From assembly GCF_030345095.1 (NCBI RefSeq), contig NZ_CP128360.1, positions 6,076,001 through 6,140,000 on the forward strand: 64,000 nt of DNA, in the 5' to 3' direction. A model generated the notes under the pieces. It saw nothing but the letters and a program-made list of their open reading frames with translations, ran no database searches and was not told the DNA's origin. Origin of the DNA: Solwaraspora sp. WMMA2056 (GTDB lineage: Bacteria; Actinomycetota; Actinomycetes; Mycobacteriales; Micromonosporaceae). Positions 29,027-37,712 of the stretch are shown piece after piece (position 1 is the stretch's first letter; every line of letters starts with the position of its first letter). The translations under genes and the position numbers were made by a program.

Positions 29027-30060
29027 CGGATCTGCTCCATCGTGGCGTCGGGTCGTGGCCCGGACCCGGTCGGGGAGGTCCGGTCGGTCGGCTGCTGGCC
29101 GGTGGTGGTCTCGGGACCGGTGCCGCCCGGCTCGGCCCGGTGACCGGTCAGCGACAGGAACACCTCGTCGAGGCTCGAACCCCGCAACGCCAGCTCGCCC
29201 ACCTTGACCCCGGCCTCGTCGAGGCGGCGCACCACGGCGGGCAACAGCTCGGAATCGGCGGTGCTGACCGTCACCGTCGTCTGCGACAGCGCCGGCTCGT
29301 TACCGGACAGCTCCCGGAGCGTGGCCAGCACCGTCGGCAAGGTGGTCGGGTCCGTCGGACGCACCGCCAGCACCTGTGCCCCGGTCTTGGCCTTCAGCTC
29401 CTCCGGGGTGCCGCTGGCGATGACCCGGCCGTGGTCGACCACGGCCAGCTCGTCGGCGAGCTGGTCGGCCTCCTCCAGATACTGGGTGGTGAGCAGCACC
29501 GTCACACCGGAGGCGACCAGGCCACGGACCAGCTCCCACAGCTCGTTGCGGCTGCGCGGATCCAGACCGGTGGTCGGCTCGTCGAGGAACAGCACCTGCG
29601 GCCGACCCACCAGGCTGGCGGCCAGGTCGAGCCGGCGGCGCATGCCGCCCGAGTACGTCTTCGCCGCGCGGGACCCGGCGTCGGTGAGGTGGAACTCGGT
29701 CAGCAGCTCACGGGCCCGGGACCGGGCGTCGGCCCGGGACAGCCCGAGCAGCCGACCGATCATGATCAGGTTCTCCGTACCGGTCAGCGTCTCGTCGACC
29801 GAGGCGTACTGACCGGTCAGGCCGATCACCTGGCGGACCTGGTGGGCCTGGCGCACCACGTCGAACCCCTGGACCCGGGCCTGCCCGGCGTCCGGCTGCA
29901 GCAGGGTGGCCAGCACCCGTACCGCGGTGGTCTTGCCGGCACCGTTCGGCCCGAGCAGCCCGAACACGGTGCCGGTCCGTACCGCCAGGTCCACCCCGGC
30001 CAGGGCGGTCGTCGGACCGAACCGCTTGACCAGCCCTTCCGCCCAGATCGCGTGCGACAT
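29023..30060 (-). CDS. ABC transporter ATP-binding protein, DrrA-like
   Basis: 345 residues: Walker A GPNGAGKTTA, signature YSGGMRRRLDLA, Walker B VLFLDEPTTGLD and the H-loop region LTTQYLEEADQLADE. The C-terminal DUF4162-like extension (VLAVRPTDPTTLPTVLATL) ends in a Thr/Pro/Gly tail. ATG 30060 follows GGGAG. First gene of the pair. Confidence 0.95.
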   Translation of the reverse strand: MSHAIWAEGLVKRFGPTTALAGVDLAVRTGTVFGLLGPNGAGKTTAVRVLATLLQPDAGQARVQGFDVVRQAHQVRQVIGLTGQYASVDETLTGTENLIMIGRLLGLSRADARSRARELLTEFHLTDAGSRAAKTYSGGMRRRLDLAASLVGRPQVLFLDEPTTGLDPRSRNELWELVRGLVASGVTVLLTTQYLEEADQLADELAVVDHGRVIASGTPEELKAKTGAQVLAVRPTDPTTLPTVLATLRELSGNEPALSQTTVTVSTADSELLPAVVRRLDEAGVKVGELALRGSSLDEVFLSLTGHRAEPGGTGPETTTGQQPTDRTSPTGSGPRPDATMEQIR

Positions 30061-30122
30061 CCCCGCTCCCGTCATTGGTCTCCGCACACAATGAACGACG
30101 GGTATGACATTCCGCCACGCAT

Positions 30123-30146
30123 TTGCCGACCCGGACGGGTCGGCAA
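30123..30146. terminator. 10-bp perfect hairpin
   Basis: TTGCCGACCC and its complement around a 4-nt loop, 5 nt after the stop of the TPP-enzyme gene (30151) on the minus strand. No T-tract. Confidence 0.55.
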
Positions 30147-30150
30147 CCCG

Positions 30151-31773
30151 TCAGGCGAGGTTCGACGAGCGGGGGTACGCGTCGGCCGGGTCGGTCAGCA
30201 CGTTGACCAGATAGGGCACGCCGGCGGCGAACGCCCGGCGCAGCGCCGGCCCGATCCCGTCGGCCCGGTCCACCGTCTCCCCCGCCCCGCCGAGAGCGCT
30301 GACGATCTCGTCGTAGCGCAGTCCGGGCTGCAGGTCGGCGGCGACGTCGTAGCCGTACATGGCCCGCATCGGGTGCTTCTCCAACCCCCAGATGCCGTTG
30401 TTGCCGACGACGATCACCACCGGCAACTTCTGCCGTACCAGCGATTCGACGTCCATCAGTGAGAAGCCGGCGGCGCCGTCGCCCATCAGCACGCACACCT
30501 GCCGGTCCGGATAGGTCAGCCGGGCACCCATGGCGTACCCCATGCCGGTACCGAGGCAGCCGTACGGGCCCGGGTCGAGCCAGCTGCCGGGCACGGACGG
30601 TTCCAGATAGCGACCGGCGTACGAGACGAAGTCGCCGCCGTCGCCGATGGTGACGGCGTCCGGTTCGAGCACCGCGCGCAGCTCGCCGTAGATCCGCCCC
30701 GGCCGGATCGGGTCGCTGTCCGCGGCGAGTTCGGCGGCGTCGCGGGCCTTGGCCTTGTCCTCGGCGGCGCGCAGGTCGGTCAGCCAACCGGAGTGGTCGG
30801 CCCGGTCGCCGCCGTGGTCGGCCAACGCCGACAGGATCAGCCGCAGGTCACCGGCGGGTGACACCGCCGGCTGTACGTGGGTCGCCCGCTGGCTGGGCGC
30901 GTCGACGATGTGCACGACCTGGGCGGCGCCGAAGTCGCCGAAGCCCAACCGGAAGTCCAGCGGGGTGCCGATCACCGCGACGACGTCGGCACCGCCGAGC
31001 GCGACCCGCCGTGCCTTGGCGAACGCGAGCGGGTGGCCTGGCGGCAGCGCTCCCCGGCCCATGCCGTTGGTGAAGACGGGCACCTGCAGCGCCTCGGCCG
31101 CCTCCCGCAGCGCGGCGACGGCGTCGGCGGCGTACACGTCGGATCCGGCGACGATCACCGGGCGGTGCGCGGCGGCGAGCAGCCGGGCCGCAGCGGCGAC
31201 GTCGTCCGGGTCCGGTTCGATCACCGGCACCGGCGCGGCGACCGGGGCCGGCAGGTCCGCGGTCGAGAAGATCACTTCGAGGGGGAGGTCGAGGAAGGCC
31301 GGCCCCCGGTGCGGGGTGAGCGCGGCGGTCAGCGCCGCGGCGACCGCCGCCGGGATCTCCTCGGTCGAGGTGACGGTGGCGGCGTGCTTGGTGACCGGGG
31401 CGACCAGCGGTACGTGGTCGATCTCCTGCAGGCTGCCCGATCCCCAGCGGAACGCCGGCGCGCGACCACCGAGCACCAGCACCGGAGCGGCGTTGAAGAA
31501 GGCACTGGTCAACCCGGAGATGCCGTTGGTGACGCCCGGCCCGGCGGTGAGTGCGGCCAGCCCGGGACGCCGCTGCAGCTTGGCGATCGCCTCGGCGGCG
31601 AAGACGGCGGTCTGCTCGTGCCGGACGTCGTAGATCGGGAATCCGGCGGTGTGTGCGGCGTCGTAGAGCGGGAACAGGTGACCACCGGAGAGGGTGAACA
31701 GCTCCTGTACGCCGTACGCCCGCACCGCGGCCAGGGTGAGTGCCCCGCCGTGCCCGTCGATCCGTTCCACCAT
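30151..31773 (-). CDS. thiamine-pyrophosphate enzyme, acetolactate synthase-like
   Basis: 540 residues with three TPP-enzyme domains. The PYR domain holds the catalytic Glu in YDVRHEQTAVFAAEA; the central domain follows (ARLLAAAHRPVIVAGSDVYA); the PP domain has GDGAAGFSLMDVESLVRQKL and GNNGIWGLEKHPM. It resembles acetolactate synthase-like and 2-hydroxyacyl-CoA lyase/oxalyl-CoA decarboxylase relatives, so the donor 2-oxo acid or acyl-CoA is not certain. No regulatory subunit (IlvN) adjoins, arguing against biosynthetic IlvB. ATG 31773 is behind GGGAGG. A repeat-rich 141-bp spacer separates it from the enoyl-CoA hydratase. Confidence 0.85.
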   Translation of the reverse strand: MVERIDGHGGALTLAAVRAYGVQELFTLSGGHLFPLYDAAHTAGFPIYDVRHEQTAVFAAEAIAKLQRRPGLAALTAGPGVTNGISGLTSAFFNAAPVLVLGGRAPAFRWGSGSLQEIDHVPLVAPVTKHAATVTSTEEIPAAVAAALTAALTPHRGPAFLDLPLEVIFSTADLPAPVAAPVPVIEPDPDDVAAAARLLAAAHRPVIVAGSDVYAADAVAALREAAEALQVPVFTNGMGRGALPPGHPLAFAKARRVALGGADVVAVIGTPLDFRLGFGDFGAAQVVHIVDAPSQRATHVQPAVSPAGDLRLILSALADHGGDRADHSGWLTDLRAAEDKAKARDAAELAADSDPIRPGRIYGELRAVLEPDAVTIGDGGDFVSYAGRYLEPSVPGSWLDPGPYGCLGTGMGYAMGARLTYPDRQVCVLMGDGAAGFSLMDVESLVRQKLPVVIVVGNNGIWGLEKHPMRAMYGYDVAADLQPGLRYDEIVSALGGAGETVDRADGIGPALRRAFAAGVPYLVNVLTDPADAYPRSSNLA

Positions 31774-31914
31774 CGCCGATGCCTCCCGTCGATCGGGCCG
31801 GGCCGATCGACCCGGCCCGTGCAGGTTACCGCCCGGTACACAAGGCCGGCAGGCCGGCAGCGCCGTAGGCCGGCAGCGCCGGGCCGACATCCTTCACCGG
31901 CAGCGGGCCGGGGC

Positions 31915-32694
31915 TCAGCGGCCGGTGAAGTCCGGCTTGCGTTTGGCGACGAACGCGGCCATGCCCTCGGCCCGGTCCTCGGTGGCGAACAGGCCGGCGA
32001 AGAGCTGGCTCTCCCAGGCCAGGCCGGAGCCGAGATCCATCTCCAGGCCACCGTCGATGGCCAGTTTGGCCGCCTTCACCGCCTGGGCCGGGCCGGTGAC
32101 GAAGGGACGGACCAGGTCGAGCGCCGTGGCGTACACCTGGTCGGCCGGGACGACCCGGTCGGCCAGCCCGATCCGCTCGGCCTCGGCGGCGTCGACCATC
32201 CGGCCGGTGAGGATGATGTCCTTGGCCCGGGCCGGACCGACCAGTCGGGCCAGCCGCTGGGTGCCGCCGGCACCGGGGATGACGCCGAGTTTGATCTCCG
32301 GCTGGCCGAGCTTGGCGTCGTCGGCGACCACCCGCCAGTCACAGGCCAGCGCCAGCTCACACCCCCCGCCGAGGGCGTAGCCGGTGATCGCCGCGACCAC
32401 CGGCTTGGGGATCCGGGCGATCGCGTCGAACGCGCTGGACAACCGGGCGGCCCGCGCCGACATCGCCACGTACGACATCTCGGCCATTTCCTTGATGTCG
32501 GCACCGGCGGCGAAGACCTTGTCGCCGCCGTACACCACGACCGCCCGGACCCGCTCGTCGTCGGTGACGGTCCGCGCGGCGTCGCGCAACTGCTCCTGTA
32601 CGGCCGCGTTCAGCGCGTTCATCGGCGGACGGGCGAGCCGGATGGTGGCGACGCCCTCCTCGACCCCGACCTCGACCAGCATCGGACCGGACAC
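31915..32694 (-). CDS. enoyl-CoA hydratase/isomerase family protein
   Basis: 259 residues of the crotonase fold. The oxyanion-hole segment is AAGADIKEM, and the catalytic glutamates are in LGGGCELALACDWR and QPEIKLGVIPGAGGTQRL, so both hydratase residues appear present. It likely hydrates enoyl-CoA in fatty-acid beta-oxidation, consistent with etfBA nearby. GTG 32694 follows GGGAGG. Confidence 0.93.
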   Translation of the reverse strand: MSGPMLVEVGVEEGVATIRLARPPMNALNAAVQEQLRDAARTVTDDERVRAVVVYGGDKVFAAGADIKEMAEMSYVAMSARAARLSSAFDAIARIPKPVVAAITGYALGGGCELALACDWRVVADDAKLGQPEIKLGVIPGAGGTQRLARLVGPARAKDIILTGRMVDAAEAERIGLADRVVPADQVYATALDLVRPFVTGPAQAVKAAKLAIDGGLEMDLGSGLAWESQLFAGLFATEDRAEGMAAFVAKRKPDFTGR

Positions 32695-32785
32695 GTCAGA
32701 CCTCCCGTCGTCGCGTTGTGGGACAGCCTACGACGATCACCGGAGAGTGGGTAACGTGATCCACAAGCGTGAGGAGGTAGCCGGG

Positions 32786-33379
32786 GTGTTCACCTACTAC
32801 GATGACAAATCCGTACGGATCACCTCCGTCGAGTTCCGGTCCGACCAGCAGCGGTACCCGCTGACCGAGGTGGACCGGATCTGGCAGCGGCGCGGTGCCC
32901 GCCACTGGCGGGCGTACGCCGGTCGGGGCATGGTCGGCATCGCCTTCGTCGCCCCGGTGGTCACCGCGATCCTGGGGCTGGTCACCGCGCTGAGCATCAA
33001 CGCCTCGCCGACCGTCACCATCGCACTCGTCGGCGGCTCCATCCTGGTCGGACTGATCGTCGTCCCGCTGGCCGACCTGCTGCTCGGGCTGCTCGACGAC
33101 TCCTACGACCGGGGCGCGCACCAGCTCGAACTCTGGGCGCAGGTACGTCAGACGCCGGTGCTGCTGGTGTCCAGCCGCGACGCGCTACGGATCGGGCGCA
33201 TCCACCGGGCGCTGCGCCGAGCCGTCGAGGCCGCGTTGGAGGCCGAGGCGGACGGCTCCGCGCCCGCCCGGGCGGTAGCAGCGAAACGACCGACCCGCCA
33301 GTTGACCGCCGGACAGCCGCAGCGGCAGACACGGCAGGCACAGCCACAGGCACAGCGGCAGCCGCGTCGCCGTACCTAG
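32786..33379 (+). CDS. DUF6232-type membrane protein
   Basis: 197 residues from GTG 32786, 8 nt after GGAGG. An N-terminal soluble segment (VFTYYDDKSVRITSVEFRSD) precedes two helices (IAFVAPVVTAILGLVTALSI; IALVGGSILVGLIVVPLADL). A cytoplasmic tail rich in Gln, Arg and Ala follows. Matches my memory of the DUF6232 family; function unknown. Confidence 0.72.
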   Translation: MFTYYDDKSVRITSVEFRSDQQRYPLTEVDRIWQRRGARHWRAYAGRGMVGIAFVAPVVTAILGLVTALSINASPTVTIALVGGSILVGLIVVPLADLLLGLLDDSYDRGAHQLELWAQVRQTPVLLVSSRDALRIGRIHRALRRAVEAALEAEADGSAPARAVAAKRPTRQLTAGQPQRQTRQAQPQAQRQPRRRT

Positions 33380-33450
33380 ACCGGCTGCGACCGGGACGAT
33401 TCGCCTCCGCTGGCGAGCGGATGGTGGCCGATGGGCCGCACAATGGTGGG

Positions 33451-34251
33451 ATGCCCTTCCCGCTGCCCACGCCGGCGAGCCTCTACGCACTGACCAGGTC
33501 CACGGTCGGACAGGTGACCGATGCCGTCACCGGGACTGTGAGCGGCACCGTGAGCGCGGCGGCCGGAGTGGCCGGTCGGGCCACCAGCCAGGCCGGCCAG
33601 GCGGCAGCACAGGTCGGGCAGCTGGCCGCCGGGTACGCGGCGGTGCCGGGCCGGGCGTTCGCCGTACTGGACGAGATCGAGGCGCTGGTGCAGCGGGTCG
33701 GCACGGTGGTCGACCGGGTCGAGGTGCTGCTGGAACGCAGTGAGCGGGTGGTTGAGGAGACCGAGGAGGCGACCCTCCGGGTGGAGTCGATCGCGACGGC
33801 GGCCACGACGGCGGTGCAGGCGGCGACCCGGGTCGCGGCGGCGGCGGAGACGCTGCTCACCGACGCCGACCGGGTCGCGGTCGGGGCGAGCCGGGTCGTC
33901 GGGCGCAGTGAGCAGATCGCCGACCGGTCGGCCGAACTGCTCGGCGAGTTCGAGCCGGCGTTGCGGCGCGGTGCGCCGATGGCCCGGCACTTCGTGGAGC
34001 AGCTCAGCGAGGACGAGGTGGAGGCGGCGGTACGGCTGGTCGACGAGCTGCCCCGGCTGACCCGGCACATCACCGCCGACGTCCTGCCCATCCTGGCGAC
34101 CCTGGACCGGGTCGGGCCGGACATTCACAGCCTGCTGGAGGTGACCCGGGATCTGAAGCTGGCCGTCGCCGGCATCCCGGGGTTGAAGATGCTGCGCCGG
34201 CGGGGCGCGGACCGGCTCAGCGAGGAGGAGGAGCCGCCGGCGACGAGTTGA
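33451..34251 (+). CDS. hypothetical coiled-coil protein
   Basis: About 266 residues, almost entirely Ala/Val/Glu/Arg-rich helix with long heptad-like stretches (RVEVLLERSERVVEETEEAT, AAETLLTDADRVAVGASRVV, RSEQIADRSAELLGEFEPAL). Composition is reminiscent of apolipoprotein-like or phasin-like helices. No family recognised. ATG 33451 has only a CACAAT box 6 nt upstream and no Shine-Dalgarno. Its 3' end overlaps the end of the convergent tnpB frame. Confidence 0.75.
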   Translation: MPFPLPTPASLYALTRSTVGQVTDAVTGTVSGTVSAAAGVAGRATSQAGQAAAQVGQLAAGYAAVPGRAFAVLDEIEALVQRVGTVVDRVEVLLERSERVVEETEEATLRVESIATAATTAVQAATRVAAAAETLLTDADRVAVGASRVVGRSEQIADRSAELLGEFEPALRRGAPMARHFVEQLSEDEVEAAVRLVDELPRLTRHITADVLPILATLDRVGPDIHSLLEVTRDLKLAVAGIPGLKMLRRRGADRLSEEEEPPATS

Positions 34252-35503
34252 CCGCCGCGCCTACCCTGCCCGGTTTGACTTCCTCCCCGCCCTGAAGGAC
34301 GGGGATTCCCTTGGTCACCCTCGGGGTTTCCTGTTTCACCGACGACCGCCCCGTCCGAGAGGAGGACTCCCGGTGAGGTCTTACACCGCCTCCACAGGCA
34401 ATCACGGAGAGCCCCTCCGCGAGAATGTTGCGGGCCGCGTTCACGTCCCGGTCATGGGCCTGCCCGCACCGGCAGGTCCACGACCGGACGGTCAACGGCA
34501 TCCGCTCGGCCAGTTCGCCGCAGGCGGAGCATCGTCGGGTCGACGGGAACCAGCGGTCGACTACCACCAGATTGCGGCCGTACCAGTCGGCCTTGTAGGC
34601 CAGCATGGTGCGGAACTGCCGCCAGGCCGCGTCGGAGATGGCGCGGGCCAGACTGTGGTTGGCCATCATGTTGCGGACGGTCAGGTCCTCGATCACGATC
34701 GTTTGGGTGTCACGAACGAGCCGAGTGGTCAACTTGTGCAGATGGTCGCGGCGGCGGTCGGCGATCCGGGCATCAACCCGGGCCACCGCCAGTCGGGCTC
34801 TGGCCCGGTTCGCCGAACCTCGGGCCTTGCGGGCGAGGTTCCGCTGGGCGCGGGCCAGCCGATCGCGGTCGCGGCGTTCGTGCCTCGGGTTGGCGATCTT
34901 CTCCCCGGTCGACAGGGTGAACAGGCTGTCGAGGCCGGCGTCGACCCCCATCCTGCCCGACGCGGCCGGGGCTGGCTCGATCCGGTCGTCGCAGAGCAGG
35001 GAGACGAACCAACGGCGTGCCGCGTCCTGCGACACCGTCACCGTCGACGGCACCGCACCCTGCGGGAGTGGCCGGGACCAGACGATGTCCAACGGATCAG
35101 ACATCTTCGCCAGGGTCAGCCGACCGTCGCGCCAGCGGAACGCGCTGGTCGTGTACTCCGCCGACCGCCGCGACCGCTTCTTCGACTTGAACGTCGGATA
35201 CCGGGCCCGTTTCGCCCAGAAGTTGGTGAACGCGGTCTGCAGGTGCCGCAGCGCCTGCTGCAGAGGGACGCAGGAGACGTCGTTGAGGAACGCGAACTCG
35301 TCGGTCTTCTTCCACCCGGTCAGCATCGCCGACGACTGGTTATAGGTGATCCGTTCCTGGCGTTGGGTCCACGCCTCGCTGCGGGCGGCCAGGGCCTTGT
35401 TGTAGACCAGCCGGACACAACCGAACGTCCGGGCGAGCTCGACCGCCTGCTCCGGGGTGGGGTAGAAGCGGTACCTGAACGCCCGCTTCACGGTCCTGGA
35501 CAC
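34217..35503 (-). CDS. tnpB: TnpB RNA-guided nuclease, IS200/IS605 family
   Basis: 428 residues. The N-terminal OrfB helix-turn-helix region opens with KRAFRYRFYPTPEQAVELAR. All RuvC residues are present: D188 (MGVDAGLDS), E272 (VIEDL) and the final Asp at about 353 (DRDVNAARNI). A Cys4 zinc ribbon lies at C325, C328, C344, C346. The protein therefore looks catalytically intact. From residue about 378 the frame reads through the right-end RNA (RTGRSSVKQETPRVTKGIPV) and 11 codons past the element into flanking DNA. No tnpA transposase is adjacent, so movement would depend on a TnpA elsewhere. Confidence 0.95.
   Translation of the reverse strand: MSRTVKRAFRYRFYPTPEQAVELARTFGCVRLVYNKALAARSEAWTQRQERITYNQSSAMLTGWKKTDEFAFLNDVSCVPLQQALRHLQTAFTNFWAKRARYPTFKSKKRSRRSAEYTTSAFRWRDGRLTLAKMSDPLDIVWSRPLPQGAVPSTVTVSQDAARRWFVSLLCDDRIEPAPAASGRMGVDAGLDSLFTLSTGEKIANPRHERRDRDRLARAQRNLARKARGSANRARARLAVARVDARIADRRRDHLHKLTTRLVRDTQTIVIEDLTVRNMMANHSLARAISDAAWRQFRTMLAYKADWYGRNLVVVDRWFPSTRRCSACGELAERMPLTVRSWTCRCGQAHDRDVNAARNILAEGLSVIACGGGVRPHRESSSRTGRSSVKQETPRVTKGIPVLQGGEEVKPGRVGAAVNSSPAAPPPR
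34275..34420 (-). ncRNA. candidate omega RNA (reRNA) of TnpB
   Basis: The 3' part of tnpB ends in CCCCGTCC-TTCA-GGGCGGGG (34285-34304; 8 bp with one G-U), then AGGAAGTCAA. This is the layout of TnpB guide-RNA scaffolds. The 16-20 nt beyond 34275 (starting ACCGGGCAGGGTAGG) would be the guide. The 5' boundary given is a guess. Confidence 0.45.
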
Positions 35504-35520
35504 AGTCCACAGTCTAACAA
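34275..35520 (-). mobile_element. tnpB-only IS605-type element
   Basis: The right end is the GAAGTCAA motif at 34275-34282 next to an 8-bp hairpin; the left end lies shortly upstream of the tnpB GTG, near TTAGACTGTGG (about 35506-35516), with low certainty. It sits between the coiled-coil gene and a hairpin at 35558-35584 that may have been that gene's terminator. Confidence 0.65.
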
Positions 35521-35557
35521 TCCCGTCATGAGCCCAGGGGATGGCGTGTAGGCGGAC

Positions 35558-35584
35558 GCCGATCCGCCCCGGCGGCGGATCGGC
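35558..35584. terminator. 11-bp perfect hairpin
   Basis: GCCGATCCGCC and its complement around a 5-nt loop, between the tnpB left end and the lipoprotein gene. No T-tract. It may be the displaced terminator of the coiled-coil gene. Confidence 0.5.
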
Positions 35585-35658
35585 TATCCCTGCCCTGCTC
35601 CCTAGGGGTTCCGTTTCCTCTCTGACCTGAAGGCCGAAGTATCCACGGAAGGACTCTG

Positions 35659-36192
35659 ATGACTGGATCGAGCATCGGGCGCGGCACTACGATCGGCGGT
35701 GTGCTGGCCGCGCTGGTCGCGACGGCGGCGTTCGGTGGCTGCGGGGTGGTGGGCACCGGTGCGGGTCGCGCCGCCGACCGTACTGTGGACCGGGCCGCCG
35801 GTGACCCCGGCGGCGGGGACCGGGACGTGCGCACCTTGAGCGCCGCCGAGGTCGAGGCCAACGCCAAGGTACGGCTGCCGCCGGGCACGGTGCTGTTGTC
35901 GACGTCGTTCGCCAGCGCCCTGGACTGGCACCTGACGGCGATGTTCCGCATCCCCGGCGACGAGCTGCCCGGGTTCCTGGACGACAGCCGGTTCCCCGCT
36001 CCCGAGCCGGGGTTGCGGGCGGTGCGGACCGCCGATCACCCCGGCGGCGACACCTGGCGGCCGGACGACGCGGTGTCGGTGTCCGGCATCGACCAACGCG
36101 ACGAGCCGGTGGACGGGGTGTTCCGGACGGTGCTGCTCGATCTCGACGCGCCGGACGAGGTGACGGTCTACCTGGTGGCGTTCACGACCTGA
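35659..36192 (+). CDS. hypothetical lipoprotein
   Basis: 177 residues. Signal and lipobox AAFGGC (Cys about 28) are followed by a Gly/Asp-rich linker and a compact domain (VRLPPGTVLLSTSFASALDW, MFRIPGDELPGFLDDSRFP, GVFRTVLLDLDAPDEVTVYL). ATG 35659 follows GAAGGA. No family recognised. Probably membrane-anchored outside the cell. Confidence 0.8.
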   Translation: MTGSSIGRGTTIGGVLAALVATAAFGGCGVVGTGAGRAADRTVDRAAGDPGGGDRDVRTLSAAEVEANAKVRLPPGTVLLSTSFASALDWHLTAMFRIPGDELPGFLDDSRFPAPEPGLRAVRTADHPGGDTWRPDDAVSVSGIDQRDEPVDGVFRTVLLDLDAPDEVTVYLVAFTT

Positions 36193-36263
36193 CCCGTCTC
36201 ACCGGACGTCAGGGGCCACCCGCCGCAGCGGGACGACCCGACGCCGCCCCGACCGCCGACGCG

Positions 36264-36671
36264 TCAGGCGCTGACCAGGCCGGGCCGACGTAGGTCCTCG
36301 ACGTCGACCACCTCGCGCCCCAGCGGCCAGAACGCGGCCGGCACCAACTTGAAGTTGGCGATGCCGAACGGGATCCCGATGATCGTCAGGCAGAGGGTGA
36401 TCCCGGTGACGATGTGGGTGAGCGCCAACCACCAGCCGGCGAGCAGCACCCAGAGGATGTTCGCCAGCCCGGAGCCGATCCCGGCGCCGGGCTTGGCCAC
36501 CAGCGTCCGACCGAACGGCCAGAGGGAGTAGTAGGCCAACCGCAGCGAGGCCACCCCGAACGGGATCGTGACGACCAGCACGAAGCAGATCAGCGCGGCC
36601 AGCCCGTACGCGACGCCGAGCACGATGCCGCCGCCGAAGAACAACCAGAGCAGGTTGAGAATGACTCGCAT
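36264..36671 (-). CDS. YccF-domain membrane protein
   Basis: 135 residues with two YccF (DUF307) repeats: LLWLFFGGGIVLGVAYGLAA/TIPFGVASLRLAYYSLWPFG and ILWVLLAGWWLALTHIVTGI/IGIPFGIANFKLVPAAFWPLG. Four membrane helices. Inner-membrane protein of unknown function. Confidence 0.93.
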   Translation of the reverse strand: MRVILNLLWLFFGGGIVLGVAYGLAALICFVLVVTIPFGVASLRLAYYSLWPFGRTLVAKPGAGIGSGLANILWVLLAGWWLALTHIVTGITLCLTIIGIPFGIANFKLVPAAFWPLGREVVDVEDLRRPGLVSA

Positions 36672-36766
36672 GACTCGATGATCCCGTACCCGCGCCACCC
36701 GCCGCCGGCCAATGGCTGCGACACCGGCGCGGGCGCTGCGGCGGGCGCTTCCGCTGGCGCGGGCGC

Positions 36767-37708
36767 TCAGCCGGCCAGGGCGTCGATCTCGGCCCGCTGC
36801 GGCAGCGACACCGAGGCCCCCAACCGCCGTACGCAGGCCGCCCCGGCCGCCGACGCCCACCGTACGGCCGACACGAGGTCCCGGCCCTCGCCCCAGGCGA
36901 CGGCCAGCGCACCGGTGAACGCGTCACCGGCGGCGGTGGAGTCCACCGTCTCGACGGCGAACGCCGGCACGTGCTCATGGGTACCGTCCCGGTCGACGTA
37001 CCAGGCACCCTGCGCACCGAGGGTGAGCACCGCACGGCGTACCGCGGTCAACAGTGCCGCCGGGTCCTCCTGACCGGCACCGGCGATCGCCCGGGCCTCC
37101 GCGTCGTTGACCACCAGCAGGTCGACGGTGTCCAGCAGTTCGGCGGGCAGCGGCCGGGCCGGCGCCGCGTTCAGGATCACCCGGGCACCCGCCTGCCGGG
37201 CGGCCGTGGTGGCGGCCAGTACGGTCTCCAGCGGGATCTCCAACTGCGCGACCAGGACGTCGGCCGCGCGGACCGCCGCCAGCTCCGGTTCGGTCAGCCC
37301 GTGGAACGCGGCGTTGGCTCCCGGAGTGACGACGATGGCGTTCTCGCCGGCCGCGTTCACCATGACCACCGCGACCCCCGACGCGCCGTACACCACGCGC
37401 AGTTGCCCGGTGTCCACGCCGGAGCGTGCCAGTCGGCCGGTGAGGGTGACCCCGAAGGCGTCCGAACCGACCGCGCCGAGGAAGACACAGTCGCCGCCGG
37501 CCCGCGCGGCGGCGATCGCCTGGTTGGCACCCTTACCACCGGGGACCATGACGAAGTCGCTGCCGAGCAGGGTCTCCCCCGGTTGCGGCAGTCTCGGCGC
37601 GGTGGCCACCAGGTCCATGTTCGCGCTGCCCACCACCGCGATCCGGGGACGCGGCACGGGAGCCGGCCGGGCACCGGCGTCGGGTGCCGGCACGGGTTCG
37701 GATTCCAC
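36767..37708 (-). CDS. rbsK: ribokinase (PfkB family)
   Basis: About 313 residues. VVGSANMDLVATAPRLPQPG and FVMVPGGKGANQAIAAARAG are the ribokinase substrate-binding motifs. LTLGAQGAWYVDRDG and DSTAAGDAFTGALAVA (catalytic Asp) are the ATP/anion-hole motifs. It phosphorylates ribose for entry into the pentose phosphate pathway. GTG 37708 lies 5 nt after the ABC ATPase stop, with no clear ribosome-binding site; GTG 37693 is possible. Confidence 0.92.
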   Translation of the reverse strand: MESEPVPAPDAGARPAPVPRPRIAVVGSANMDLVATAPRLPQPGETLLGSDFVMVPGGKGANQAIAAARAGGDCVFLGAVGSDAFGVTLTGRLARSGVDTGQLRVVYGASGVAVVMVNAAGENAIVVTPGANAAFHGLTEPELAAVRAADVLVAQLEIPLETVLAATTAARQAGARVILNAAPARPLPAELLDTVDLLVVNDAEARAIAGAGQEDPAALLTAVRRAVLTLGAQGAWYVDRDGTHEHVPAFAVETVDSTAAGDAFTGALAVAWGEGRDLVSAVRWASAAGAACVRRLGASVSLPQRAEIDALAG

Positions 37709-37712
37709 CGGC

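Noticed and set aside
34217-35520. Complete IS200/IS605 element
   Set aside because: No tnpA frame exists on either side; only tnpB and a right-end hairpin are visible.
28199-36192. Antibiotic biosynthetic cluster around the Drr-like exporter and the TPP enzyme
   Set aside because: There are no PKS, NRPS, terpene or tailoring enzymes nearby; the exporter pair stands alone.
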